A stretch of DNA of 64,000 nucleotides, taken from Bdellovibrionales bacterium CG12_big_fil_rev_8_21_14_0_65_38_15 (GTDB taxonomy: Bacteria; Bdellovibrionota; Bacteriovoracia; Bacteriovoracales; Bacteriovoracaceae). The stretch spans positions 31,501-95,500 of the forward strand of contig PCUW01000003.1 of NCBI GenBank assembly GCA_002787775.1, read 5' to 3'. Each line of letters opens with the position of its first letter. The stretch's first letter is position 1. The translations under genes and the position numbers were made by a program. The notes below the pieces were generated by a model that was given only the letters and a program-made list of their open reading frames with translations, was not told the origin of the DNA and searched no databases. Below, one piece after another: positions 17,925 to 25,689 of the stretch.

Positions 17925-17957
17925 TTTATTGCAAAGACTGGAGAAAACTAGCACTAA

Positions 17958-17992
17958 CAGAGATTCAATAATAATAGACTATTGAATCTCTG
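17958..17992 (-). repeat. Perfect 13-bp hairpin spanning the flp stop codon
   Basis: CAGAGATTCAATA (17958-17970) pairs perfectly with TATTGAATCTCTG (17980-17992) around a nine-base loop. The flp stop codon lies within the structure. No T-run follows on the minus strand, so it may protect the flp mRNA 3' end or lower read-through rather than fully terminate. Confidence 0.6.
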
Positions 17993-18173
17993 AATTGATT
18001 TTGCCCGCGAGATTATCACCGGCATCAAATACGCCACCAGCAATACCTTCCAGTCGAGTTACAGCGATATTTTTAAATTTCATAACGATTAGAGCAACAA
18101 CAGCTACTAACAAAATGTATTCTGTCGATGTCTGACCATTCTCATCTTTTAAGAATGCGATCACGCTTTTCAT
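17979..18173 (-). CDS. flp: Flp major pilin
   Basis: 64 residues, the size of Flp/Fap pilins. KDENGQTSTEYILLVAVVALIV gives TadV cleavage after Gly13, Gln +1, Glu +5 and Tyr +6, then the hydrophobic helix. GGAG precedes ATG 18173. As the first gene of the locus, followed by a stable hairpin, it is placed to be the most abundant product. Confidence 0.88.
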   Translation of the reverse strand: MKSVIAFLKDENGQTSTEYILLVAVVALIVMKFKNIAVTRLEGIAGGVFDAGDNLAGKINSEIQ

Positions 18174-18265
18174 GCTTCACTCCTAGTGTTCCACTCCCAA
18201 CAACTATCGGAATATTTAACTCAATACCTTAGTCATTTGAGAGCTTCTTATGAAATTATTTTAAC

Positions 18266-18277
18266 ACACCGCGGTGT
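18266..18277. promoter_or_regulatory. Perfect 12-bp palindrome upstream of flp
   Basis: ACACCGCGGTGT, a GC-rich perfect palindrome in an AT-rich gap, 93 bases before the flp start and 119 bases before the 6S RNA. It is a candidate operator for either transcript; no known consensus was recognised. Confidence 0.35.
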
Positions 18278-18383
18278 CTGAGCAAAATTAATCAGCATTG
18301 GCTGCAATTTCAGATACTTACGGTGTCAAGTAAGGATTTTTAGTGCCAACAAATTAATATCTTTTGTCTTAATACAGAAAGGA

Positions 18384-18389
18384 TATAAT
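18384..18389 (+). promoter_or_regulatory. -10 box of the 6S RNA promoter
   Basis: A perfect TATAAT ending seven bases before the predicted 5' end of the 6S RNA. No good -35 box is seen at 16-18 bases. Confidence 0.6.
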
Positions 18390-18395
18390 GGATAT

Positions 18396-18571
18396 GAACC
18401 TTGGGGCGAATAAGTTGTTTCCGCCCTACAAGATTTTCTAAGGGCGCGGTCCCTGATCATGGTGAGCAAGCTCACGCTTTGAACTCAAAGCATAGTGAGA
18501 AGCCTAAAGTGGTTACTAATCGCATCCACCTGTCTAAAGACGGGCGGAACCTTAAATCCACCCCAAGGTTC
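18396..18571 (+). ncRNA. ssrS: 6S RNA
   Basis: About 176 nt that folds as a long interrupted hairpin typical of 6S RNA. The 5' end GAACCTTGGGG pairs with CCCCAAGGTTC at the 3' end. A second stem, GTTTCCGCCC with GGGCGGAAC, closes the central region. Inside are a hairpin GGTGAGCAAGCTCAC and the stretch GAGAAGCCTAAA, both close to elements of the Escherichia coli RNA, then CATCCACCT. A perfect TATAAT lies just upstream and a T-rich tail (TTCTTTTTC) follows. 6S RNA binds housekeeping RNA polymerase in slow growth. An open frame runs through the region but has no protein-like features. The exact ends are estimates. Confidence 0.88.
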
Positions 18572-18641
18572 TTCTTTTTCTCAGTCAAGCATTTCACTCT
18601 CCAATATTGACAGCATCCTCCTAGTTACCGATCATTAAGGT

Positions 18642-19178
18642 ATGAATAATATCGAATCAATAAATAAAATAAGCACCAAATGGATTGAACATTTGGCCCT
18701 CGAAGAAATTAATATGGATGAGTCAGGTATTATCCATATGGATGATCATCTCAATCCGGGAGCTATGCTCGAAGAAGCTTCTATTGAATTCATGGATGCG
18801 GTAAGAGATAGATTCGAGTTTTATATTAATAAATTTAATCAATACCGTGGTGGCTCTAACGCTGGCGCAATTATTAAAACATTTAAAATTAGCAACACTG
18901 TTAATGATTTTATGATGTTTAGAAATTCTCTTCGTATGATTTTTGCCAGACGCTCTCACGATGTTATCAGCATCGGTTTTCTTTCAAACGGTAAAGACTT
19001 ATTTGCACCGAGACTTTCTGATAGCGATACCTATGGACAACAAGTTGGTGCTCATGAAATTCGTGCCAACGTTGGACCATTTAATAAAATCACATGGCGC
19101 TTTCAAGGTGAAATTGTTGAAGTTGATTCGCTTGTCAGACATTATTTAAGTGAATTTATCAGACAGTCTGCTAGATAA
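18642..19178 (+). CDS. Conserved-looking cytoplasmic protein, unknown function
   Basis: 178 residues, no signal peptide or membrane segment. The N-terminal third is acidic (EEINMDESG, HMDDHLNPG); the middle has helical stretches (MDAVRDRFEFYINKFNQYRGG) and the C-terminal part mixes strands and basic residues. AAGG precedes ATG 18642. A TTGACA box 30 bases upstream suggests a promoter, although the -10 (GATCAT) is weak and would leave almost no leader. It sits between the 6S RNA and a convergent SDR gene, overlapping the latter by eight bases. I do not recognise the family. Confidence 0.7.
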   Translation: MNNIESINKISTKWIEHLALEEINMDESGIIHMDDHLNPGAMLEEASIEFMDAVRDRFEFYINKFNQYRGGSNAGAIIKTFKISNTVNDFMMFRNSLRMIFARRSHDVISIGFLSNGKDLFAPRLSDSDTYGQQVGAHEIRANVGPFNKITWRFQGEIVEVDSLVRHYLSEFIRQSAR

Positions 19179-20175
19179 ACTTAATACCTTCGCCGCCACC
19201 CTGTGTTTTGTGGCTAGAATCCAAAGAACTTCCTTTTAGTTTTTTTAAAGTAAACTGCAAGGACTCCTCAATCTTTGGCATATCAATATTTAGATAGCCT
19301 TCTATATTTGAAATATCTAATCTAAATGAAAGTTTGTCACCAGAGCCAGATCTCATTGAATTTTTACTAATTGGAAACATCCATTTCGATCTATTGATTA
19401 GATCTACTTGCGAATCGAACAATCGACAGTATTCTTTAGAAAACTCATAATGAGTCATAATATCTTTAGAGCAAACTTGTAAAAGCCTATTTGATACATT
19501 TTTTTCAATACAAATTCTAAGAATCATTGCCAAGTAAGCTACGTCTAAAAAACCAACTTTAACATTATCATCCATTGGTAAAGCCTGGCCTTCACTTAAT
19601 CTTTTTTGCATCAATTCAAACCAAGTCGATTGGGAAGGATTAATGCCTCGACCATAAAGACGACAGCATCTAAATACAAGATAGTTCAACGAGGTTTTTT
19701 GAATATAGAATTCAGCAGCTGCTTGAGTGCGACCATAAGTTGTAATGGCATCAGGAATATCCATCTCTAGATAATTTTTATCCTCTCCACCAAAAACATA
19801 TCCTGATGAAATATAACAAATCTGAGATTTATATCTCTGGCAGTATTCTGAAACATTGAACAATCCAGAAGTATTAAGAGCGTCTGCGAAGCTTTCTCTC
19901 TTGGCACATTCAATAACAGAGGAAATACCGGCACAATAAATTGTTATATCTGGCCTAAAGGCATACAAAACACTTTGGACTTCCTCTTTAACTAAAACAT
20001 CACAAGGCACACAAACAATTCCATCAAGTGAAACTGGCGTATCGTGATAAGTTCCAATAACTTTGTAGTCGTGCTTAAAGTGTTCAGCCAGATTTGAGCC
20101 AATAAAAGAAGAAATTCCTACGATGAGAATTGTTCCTTTTTTAGTCTTTGGCTTAATCGTTAGTATATTACTCAC
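19171..20175 (-). CDS. Extended SDR / RmlD-like nucleotide-sugar protein lacking the catalytic Lys
   Basis: 334 residues. The N-terminal Rossmann motif is VGISSFIGSNL (a variant GxxGxxG), followed by CDVLVKEEV, YCAGISS and the substrate region YISSGYVFGG. The overall pattern is closest to dTDP-4-dehydrorhamnose reductase-type proteins. The active-site YxxxK reads Y147-G-R-T-Q151, so the lysine is replaced by glutamine. That suggests altered catalysis or a binding role. Position next to two flagellin genes hints at flagellin or surface glycan modification, which is inference. Confidence 0.8.
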   Translation of the reverse strand: MSNILTIKPKTKKGTILIVGISSFIGSNLAEHFKHDYKVIGTYHDTPVSLDGIVCVPCDVLVKEEVQSVLYAFRPDITIYCAGISSVIECAKRESFADALNTSGLFNVSEYCQRYKSQICYISSGYVFGGEDKNYLEMDIPDAITTYGRTQAAAEFYIQKTSLNYLVFRCCRLYGRGINPSQSTWFELMQKRLSEGQALPMDDNVKVGFLDVAYLAMILRICIEKNVSNRLLQVCSKDIMTHYEFSKEYCRLFDSQVDLINRSKWMFPISKNSMRSGSGDKLSFRLDISNIEGYLNIDMPKIEESLQFTLKKLKGSSLDSSHKTQGGGEGIKFI

Positions 20176-20225
20176 CCATCTATATTACAGCTTTAATGGG
20201 GAATTTGGGAGATGGGGAAAAAATG

Positions 20226-20262
20226 CAAAAAAAGACCCGAGGATCATTCGATCCTGGGGTCT
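20226..20262 (-). terminator. Strong intrinsic terminator after flagellin A
   Basis: A 13-bp stem (AGACCC, one mismatch, AGGATC with their complements; 20233-20245 and 20250-20262) with loop ATTC, followed on the minus strand by a run of T. Confidence 0.92.
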
Positions 20263-20282
20263 CTATTTCGGAAATATTTAAT

Positions 20283-21116
20283 CTAGCCCAGTAACTTCAA
20301 TGCAACATTTGGGAACTGATTCGACTGAGCGAGTACTGAAGCTCCAGCTTGAACAAGAATATTGTTCTTTGTAAGCTCTGCAGTCTCTTTGGCGACGTCC
20401 ACGTCACGGATTCGGGAATTAGCAGCACTAAGGTTTTCATCACTGATCGCAAGGTTGTTAACCGTTGACGATAGTCGGTTTTGTACCGCACCCAAGCCTG
20501 CTCTAGTTCCGTTAATCTGTACGAGGGCATCATCCAATCGCTTAAGCGAAGTCTGTGCACCAAGTTTTGAAGCCACTGTGTCTTCACTGAGACCAAGTGA
20601 CGCCAAAGTTGCGTCTGCTGCGGTTCCGTCGTAACGGAGCCTGTCCAAGATGGCATCATTATTGATACCAATTTGGAACTCCAACAATCCACCTGTTCCA
20701 TCGAGAAGCTTAACACCATTGAATTCTGATGAGCGTGAGATTCTATCGATTTCCTCTTTAAGATTCTGGAATTCAATATCTGTAAATCCACGTTCAGTTT
20801 CTCCAACTGTGTCGGAAGCGGCTTGGACAGCGAGTTCTCTGAGTCGAATGACAATATTTGAAATTTCACTCAGTCCTCCTTCTGCCGTTTGAATGAGAGA
20901 GATAGCATCATTGGCGTTCCTGCTAGCTTGTCTCATCCCCCGAATTTGTGCTTTCAAGTTTTCACTGATGGCTAAGCCTGCAGCGTCATCTCCAGCTCGG
21001 GTAATCCGCTCCCCCGAAGAGAGCTTTCTCAAGTTATCGTTTAAGTTTCTATTTGTTATTCCCAATGACCTTTGCGCTGATAGCGACGCGGTATTGGTAT
21101 TAATTCTTAATCCCAT
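20283..21116 (-). CDS. Flagellin A
   Basis: 277 residues, a short flagellin of D0/D1 domains with almost no variable region. The N-terminus MGLRINTNTASLSAQRSLG, LSSGERITRAGDDAAGLAIS and the C-terminus LAISDENLSAANSRIRDVDVAKETAELTKN..VQAGASVLAQ are all conserved. Secreted through the flagellar type III apparatus. GGAGGA lies five bases before the ATG, inside a tiny upstream ORF. About 60-65% similar by eye to the next flagellin; a 271-bp gap separates them, so they can be expressed independently. Confidence 0.95.
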   Translation of the reverse strand: MGLRINTNTASLSAQRSLGITNRNLNDNLRKLSSGERITRAGDDAAGLAISENLKAQIRGMRQASRNANDAISLIQTAEGGLSEISNIVIRLRELAVQAASDTVGETERGFTDIEFQNLKEEIDRISRSSEFNGVKLLDGTGGLLEFQIGINNDAILDRLRYDGTAADATLASLGLSEDTVASKLGAQTSLKRLDDALVQINGTRAGLGAVQNRLSSTVNNLAISDENLSAANSRIRDVDVAKETAELTKNNILVQAGASVLAQSNQFPNVALKLLG

Positions 21117-21117
21117 T

Positions 21118-21135
21118 TTATCCTCCGTCTAACAT
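21118..21135 (-). CDS. Five-codon leader ORF (MLDGG) before flagellin A
   Basis: ATG TTA GAC GGA GGA TAA. It has a perfect AGGAGGT Shine-Dalgarno (21141-21147) five bases upstream. The stop codon lies one base before the flagellin ATG, and the two Gly codons are themselves the flagellin Shine-Dalgarno. Ribosomes translating the leader would cover or reinitiate at the flagellin start. Whether it is translated is unknown; flagellin B has no such leader. Confidence 0.4.
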   Translation of the reverse strand: MLDGG

Positions 21136-21159
21136 CTCTTACCTCCTGTAAGTATTCCT

Positions 21160-21172
21160 GAACATCATGTTC
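21160..21172. repeat. Short palindrome in the flagellin A leader region
   Basis: GAACAT-C-ATGTTC, six-base arms around one base, 44-56 bases before the flagellin A start. Possible operator or leader hairpin. The rest of the gap (21173-21387) shows a GCGCT/AGCGC inverted repeat near 21232-21250 but no clear sigma-28 or sigma-54 promoter. Confidence 0.3.
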
Positions 21173-21387
21173 GGAAAAGTTGTTTATATTAATTTTAAGT
21201 AACCTACGTTTTTAAATACACTGAGCCGATGGCGCTATTTCCGAGAGCGCATCTACTACATTGGGTGTATGACTTGGGGCACTTGCAGGTTAACCCTTTG
21301 TCTTAAACCACTATCCGTCTCTAAAAATCATATGTACTCCAATCGTTATTAATTCAGTTTCAGTTTCAACTCGTTATAAGCCTTAGC

Positions 21388-22236
21388 TTATCCTCGTGAT
21401 GCTGATTGAATTAACGATAGGGCACTAGATGTTGAAGAGTTCGCCTGAGAAAGTACCGAAGTACCAGCTTGCATCAGGATATTCGACTTAGTTAATGCTG
21501 CTGTTTCAGAAGCAATATCTGTATCGCGAATACGTGAGTTAGCGGCAGACAAGTTTTCAACACTGACAGCAATATTATTCACTGTCGACTGAAGACGGTT
21601 TTGAAGTGCACCAAAGTCAGCTCTAATTCCAGAAACACTGATGATCGCTTGATCGATCGATGCTAATGAGTTTTGTGCTGAAATTTTGTCGGCAACACTT
21701 GCAAGGTTAAGACCTAGGGCAGCTACGTTAACGTCGGCACTTGAAGCATCGAATGTTAGACGGTCACTGATAGGGTCATTTCTTGTACCAATTTGGATAT
21801 CAAAAACGGCACCAGTACCATTAAGAAGCGGTACACGGTTAAATTCTGTTGAGTTGGCAATACGGTCAACTTCTGAAGTTAACTGTTCAAATTCAACGTT
21901 CAAGAATTTACGTTCTGTCGGCCCGATAGTATCAGAAGCCGCTTGCACTGCAAGCTCTCGTAGACGGATCATGATGTTGGAAACTTCCGACATCGCACCT
22001 TCTGCGATTTGTACTAATGAAATACCATCTTCGGCGTTTCGTTCTGCTTGACCTAGACCACGAATTTGAGCTTTCAGGTTTTCACTGATCGCTAATCCGG
22101 CCGCATCATCCCCAGCGCGATTAATACGCTGACCTGATGATAACTTCTCTAGTGTCTTGTCCATGGAAAGCTTTGTCCCACGCAAATTCCTTTGCGCATT
22201 TAACGAAGCTACGTTTGTGTTAATACGAAGTCCCAT
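21388..22236 (-). CDS. Flagellin B
   Basis: 282 residues with the same D0/D1 plan: MGLRINTNVASLNAQRNLRG, LSSGQRINRAGDDAAGLAIS, and C-terminal VENLSAANSRIRDTDIASETAALTKSNILMQAGTSVLSQ. GGAGGA precedes the ATG by five bases. It carries a short C-terminal extension (SALSLIQSASRG) relative to flagellin A. Multiple flagellins per filament are usual in predatory Bdellovibrionota. No terminator is seen before flagellin A, so read-through from B into A is possible. Confidence 0.95.
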   Translation of the reverse strand: MGLRINTNVASLNAQRNLRGTKLSMDKTLEKLSSGQRINRAGDDAAGLAISENLKAQIRGLGQAERNAEDGISLVQIAEGAMSEVSNIMIRLRELAVQAASDTIGPTERKFLNVEFEQLTSEVDRIANSTEFNRVPLLNGTGAVFDIQIGTRNDPISDRLTFDASSADVNVAALGLNLASVADKISAQNSLASIDQAIISVSGIRADFGALQNRLQSTVNNIAVSVENLSAANSRIRDTDIASETAALTKSNILMQAGTSVLSQANSSTSSALSLIQSASRG

Positions 22237-22315
22237 CTCAATCCTCCTTGATTCGGGTTCTAGCGGAATCCTTCCCCTAGTGGCTCTCGCGTTATGCTTT
22301 GGCCCTTCAAGACAC

Positions 22316-22343
22316 CTATCGACTTCTTTTTTCGATAGCTTTA
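22316..22343 (-). promoter_or_regulatory. Sigma-28-like promoter candidate of flagellin B, overlapping an inverted repeat
   Basis: Minus strand: TAAA, 16 bases, GTCGATAG, against the sigma-28 pattern TAAA-N15-GCCGATAA. It is one base too long and has two -10 mismatches. CTATCGA and TCGATAG also form a seven-bp inverted repeat across the same bases. About 80 bases before the ATG. Confidence 0.4.
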
Positions 22344-22465
22344 GAAAAATATGACAAAAGTTTAGACATTATTTTTTTCCTAACTGTATGTTTTTATAGG
22401 GATTCATTAAAAAGAGTTTTTTGCTCAGGAATAAATTCTTCATCCGTTTGCCTAAAATAAAGACA

Positions 22466-23317
22466 ATGAGCCAGCAAAACATCAAATTTTTAAACACTCG
22501 TGATGAACCTAGTGCCTTAAAGTTAATCGAAAGTGCCTTTGGTTATGACCAAAACTTTTACTATAAGGAAGACTTTCTTCCACTCTTTGATCAAAGGTTT
22601 AATTCACACTCTATTAATGCTTACGCTAATGAAAATTTAATTGGGCATCTGGGCTTTTGCTTTAGAGAAATCATTATTAATGATTCTAAACTTCCTTTTT
22701 GTTTTATTGGCGCCATAGCTGTTGATCAAGCGTATAGAGGACAGGGCTTATTTCGCTCAATGATGGATAAAGTTCTTAAGGAGAATATTAATAAGGTCGC
22801 TGGCTTTCTGCTGTGGTCATCAGAATCTAAGATGTACGAGAAGTTTGGGTTCACTGAATGTGGCCATATCTATCAATGGGGTGAAGAAAAAAACACTCTC
22901 AACTTTATAAGGCTAGAAAATATCAATGATCACCAGCTTCATGAATTAAAAAGTCTCTATGAAAAAACTTGGAGCAATAGAGTTCATCGCTCTGCAGAGC
23001 AGTGGCTTGCATTAAAGGATATGAAGTCGATAGAAATCTATGTCGATAATATTGATAAAGTAGAAAGCTATTTTTTAAGAAGCAAAGGCTTTGATCTAAA
23101 AGATATTATTCATGAGTTTGCCTCAAGTTCTTTAAGCTCTTTTATAAATGATTTTAGTGGCTCAGCTGTGTGGTCGCCAATTCCAACTCAGACTCATTTA
23201 AAAAAATTATGGCTTGGACTAGCGAGACAGGGACACTTATGGCCAAAATCAATGGCTAGTATTGAAGATACTTTTAATGAAACGGATATCATGATCGGTG
23301 GAATCGACTCAATTTAA
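22466..23317 (+). CDS. GNAT-family N-acetyltransferase
   Basis: 283 residues from ATG 22466; an upstream TTG at 22421 would add 15 residues but has no ribosome site. The acetyl-CoA motif is visible as IGAIAVDQAYRGQGLFRSMM (Q/RxxGxG/A type), followed by LLWSSESKMYEKFGFTECG, the usual end of the fold. The C-terminal 110 residues form a second region that I cannot assign. It could acetylate a small molecule or a protein N-terminus. It is divergent from flagellin B and convergent with the UbiB-like gene, with a four-base overlap at the 3' ends. Confidence 0.82.
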   Translation: MSQQNIKFLNTRDEPSALKLIESAFGYDQNFYYKEDFLPLFDQRFNSHSINAYANENLIGHLGFCFREIIINDSKLPFCFIGAIAVDQAYRGQGLFRSMMDKVLKENINKVAGFLLWSSESKMYEKFGFTECGHIYQWGEEKNTLNFIRLENINDHQLHELKSLYEKTWSNRVHRSAEQWLALKDMKSIEIYVDNIDKVESYFLRSKGFDLKDIIHEFASSSLSSFINDFSGSAVWSPIPTQTHLKKLWLGLARQGHLWPKSMASIEDTFNETDIMIGGIDSI

Positions 23318-25038
23318 GTTCTTCTTGTTGCCATCCAGGCACGCCCAAGGCAAGAAGCCCCAAGAACCCAAAAGATCCATACGATAGGCGGTATAGCATG
23401 TAGGGTTGGGATTTTTGTTGTATCGAGCAAGAAAGCACCAGAAAAAGTGAATATTCCCGACAGAAAACTAAAGCCCAAGAACTCCATCGAAGAAGTTAAT
23501 CTTTTTACAGACTCATCAATACCGACGTGTTTAAGCTCAAAGGCATATCCGCCTTTGGCCAAAGATCGCAAGAACCATTTGGCATGCCTTGGAAGCAATC
23601 TTAGCATTCCAATCATGTCCCGACCGGCCCAAAAAGCTTCTTCCATTAACTCTTCTTTTGATATCGATTGTTTTACTAATGAGCCGATATCATTTTGTAA
23701 TAGAGCAAAGACATCCAAGTCGTAATCTAGCGCCTTACCGACACCGTCTAATGTCATTAACGCTCTAAAAACGACAAACCATTCTCTAGGTAAATAGACT
23801 CTATGCTTTTTAAGAGTCTGTAAAATAAGTTGAAAGACCTCGCTATAGTTAGTCTGCTGTATTGTTAAACCTATATAGGGAGACAATACAGATCTAACAT
23901 CGCCTACTAAGACATCCATATCTGGAGGAGTGTCATACTCAGCAACATCTAAAAATTCATAAACTAAATTTTCATAATTATGAGTCACAAGTGAATAAAC
24001 GATGGCAATAAAGCTCTGTCTTCCCTTTTTGCCTAAACTTCCAACCAAGCCAAAGTCAACAACACCAATTTTATCTGCTTCAGTGAGGTAAAATAGGTTT
24101 CCGCCGTGAAGATCTGCGTGAAAAAAACCATCGGCTAAAAATGTCTTAATAAAGACTTGAACACCTTTATCAAGAAGAGGAAGAACCTTTTCTCTTTGCT
24201 TGTCCATCTCGACGTGGTTACTAAACTTCACTCCATTCAAAAACTCTGCAACAAGAATATCTTCCCTTGTTAGATCTCTATAGACTTTAGGAATATAAAA
24301 GGCTTCATCTGGGTCGTGTTTAGCACAGTTTTGTTTCAAGCGATCACAGTTAAGTGCCTCAACATTAAAATTTAATTCGTTTTGCAGACTCGACGCAAAG
24401 TCATTCACCATTCTCGTGACACCAAGAAAACGAATTTCCTCACTGATGCGCTCAGCTTGGTTGGTTAGAAATAAAATTATTGAAAAATCAGTCTGCATTG
24501 TTCGCTCAATGCCCGGTCTTCTGACTTTTAAAATAACATCTTCCCCAGTTACTAACTTTGCTTTAAAGACAACTCCAATAGAAGCTGTTCCAAGGGGTTT
24601 TTCATCAATATGACTAAAGACCGATTCTAAAGGCTGATCTAAACTTTCCTGCACAGAGTGCTTTAGAGTGGAAAAATTAATCGGCTTAACTTGATCTCTT
24701 AACAGTCTCATTTCTGCAATAAAGCCTTCATCAAATATATCTTCGCGTGAACATAGTAGTTGTCCGAACTTGATAAAGGCAGGACCCAACTCTTCAAAAC
24801 AAAGTCTTAGTCTAGAGCCAATGATTTGACCCCAACTTGTTTCACCAAGCTCTTTCATTTCTTGCTTAATTGTTTTTCTTGCAGATGGTAGAACAAAGTC
24901 AGGAAGGTAAGACAAAACACCTCCATGAGCGACAAACTCTGCAAAACCATGCCGTGCAAAAATCGTTACAATCTCTCGTAAACGAGAAACGTTTCTCATA
25001 GTTTTGCCAAACCTAATGCCGGTTCTGATGGGGTCCAT
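23314..25038 (-). CDS. ABC1/UbiB-family atypical kinase-like protein
   Basis: 574 residues from ATG 25038 (AGGAAAG upstream); a TTG 33 bases earlier is less likely. Family marks are LGPAFIKFGQLLCSREDI (the KxGQ region), PLGTASIGVVFKAKL (Ala-rich nucleotide loop), VILKVRRPGIE (catalytic Lys), DGFFHADLHGGNLFYL and VVDFGLVGSL. Two hydrophobic helices end the protein, as in UbiB proteins that dock on the inner membrane. UbiB supports ubiquinone biosynthesis; no other ubi gene is nearby, so a more general lipid role is also possible. Confidence 0.88.
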   Translation of the reverse strand: MDPIRTGIRFGKTMRNVSRLREIVTIFARHGFAEFVAHGGVLSYLPDFVLPSARKTIKQEMKELGETSWGQIIGSRLRLCFEELGPAFIKFGQLLCSREDIFDEGFIAEMRLLRDQVKPINFSTLKHSVQESLDQPLESVFSHIDEKPLGTASIGVVFKAKLVTGEDVILKVRRPGIERTMQTDFSIILFLTNQAERISEEIRFLGVTRMVNDFASSLQNELNFNVEALNCDRLKQNCAKHDPDEAFYIPKVYRDLTREDILVAEFLNGVKFSNHVEMDKQREKVLPLLDKGVQVFIKTFLADGFFHADLHGGNLFYLTEADKIGVVDFGLVGSLGKKGRQSFIAIVYSLVTHNYENLVYEFLDVAEYDTPPDMDVLVGDVRSVLSPYIGLTIQQTNYSEVFQLILQTLKKHRVYLPREWFVVFRALMTLDGVGKALDYDLDVFALLQNDIGSLVKQSISKEELMEEAFWAGRDMIGMLRLLPRHAKWFLRSLAKGGYAFELKHVGIDESVKRLTSSMEFLGFSFLSGIFTFSGAFLLDTTKIPTLHAIPPIVWIFWVLGASCLGRAWMATRRT

Positions 25039-25182
25039 GACTTTCCTTTGTTTAACTCTATTGTAAAGCAACCTAAGTAGGCGAAAAGGCTGGATTTTTC
25101 TGCCTTTTAATGTCGCTTTTCGACTTTTTAAGTAGTTTTTGACCGTGCTAGACTGTTTTTTTTAATAAAACGGTGCAAAAAA

Positions 25183-25689
25183 TTGAATAAACTGATCTTT
25201 TTACTCTTGTTAATCTCTTCAACTGCCCTTCAGGCTTCACAAGTTTGTAGTCGAGTGGCGATTATTAATTATCAAGAGATTCTAGTTGATACAAGTTCAA
25301 CTCAAAAAGGTGAAGGTCTTCGTTATTATCTTGAAAAGGATCCACAAGCTAAAGACTACTTAGACGAATATCAAGATGGTACTAAAATCAAATGGCAAAA
25401 TGCTGCGATTGGTACTCTGGGTAGTGGACTCATTATTGGTGGATTGTTTGCCGACGACGGTACAGATGCAAAAAAAACAATGCTCGTTGGTGGCGCTGCA
25501 CTCATCATTGTTAATTTTTTCATCGCACGCACTCTTGAATTTAATAACGAACAAAATTTGAACAAAGCAATTGAAGAATATAATAAAAGAAATCTTCCTA
25601 AAATTTTCTTCTATCCTGATGGTCTTCCCTCTGACTCTGGACAAAGTCCAGGACTTGGAATGGCCATCATTAAAGACTGGAGCTTTTAA
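25183..25689 (+). CDS. Exported protein with glycine-rich hydrophobic core, unknown function
   Basis: 168 residues. TTG start at 25183 giving a good signal peptide (MNKLIFLLLLISSTALQAS); no ATG alternative keeps the signal and no strong ribosome site is visible. A TTGACC box at 25139-25144 may be the -35. A central region AAIGTLGSGLIIGGLF and VGGAALIIVNFFIA forms two hydrophobic segments, possibly a membrane hairpin. First gene of a tight plus-strand cluster ending with the hydrolase at 29883. Family not recognised. Confidence 0.7.
   Translation: MNKLIFLLLLISSTALQASQVCSRVAIINYQEILVDTSSTQKGEGLRYYLEKDPQAKDYLDEYQDGTKIKWQNAAIGTLGSGLIIGGLFADDGTDAKKTMLVGGAALIIVNFFIARTLEFNNEQNLNKAIEEYNKRNLPKIFFYPDGLPSDSGQSPGLGMAIIKDWSF

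Noticed and set aside
18401..18610. 69-codon plus-strand open frame
   Set aside because: It lies inside the 6S RNA, has no ribosome site and its sequence is explained by RNA stems.
20297..20869. 190-codon frame inside flagellin A, and similar frames on both strands of the flagellins
   Set aside because: Out-of-frame shadows of a conserved gene; no ribosome site or family pattern.
21232..21250. GCGCT/AGCGC inverted repeat in the inter-flagellin gap
   Set aside because: Short and imperfect, no T-run; not supported as a terminator or operator.
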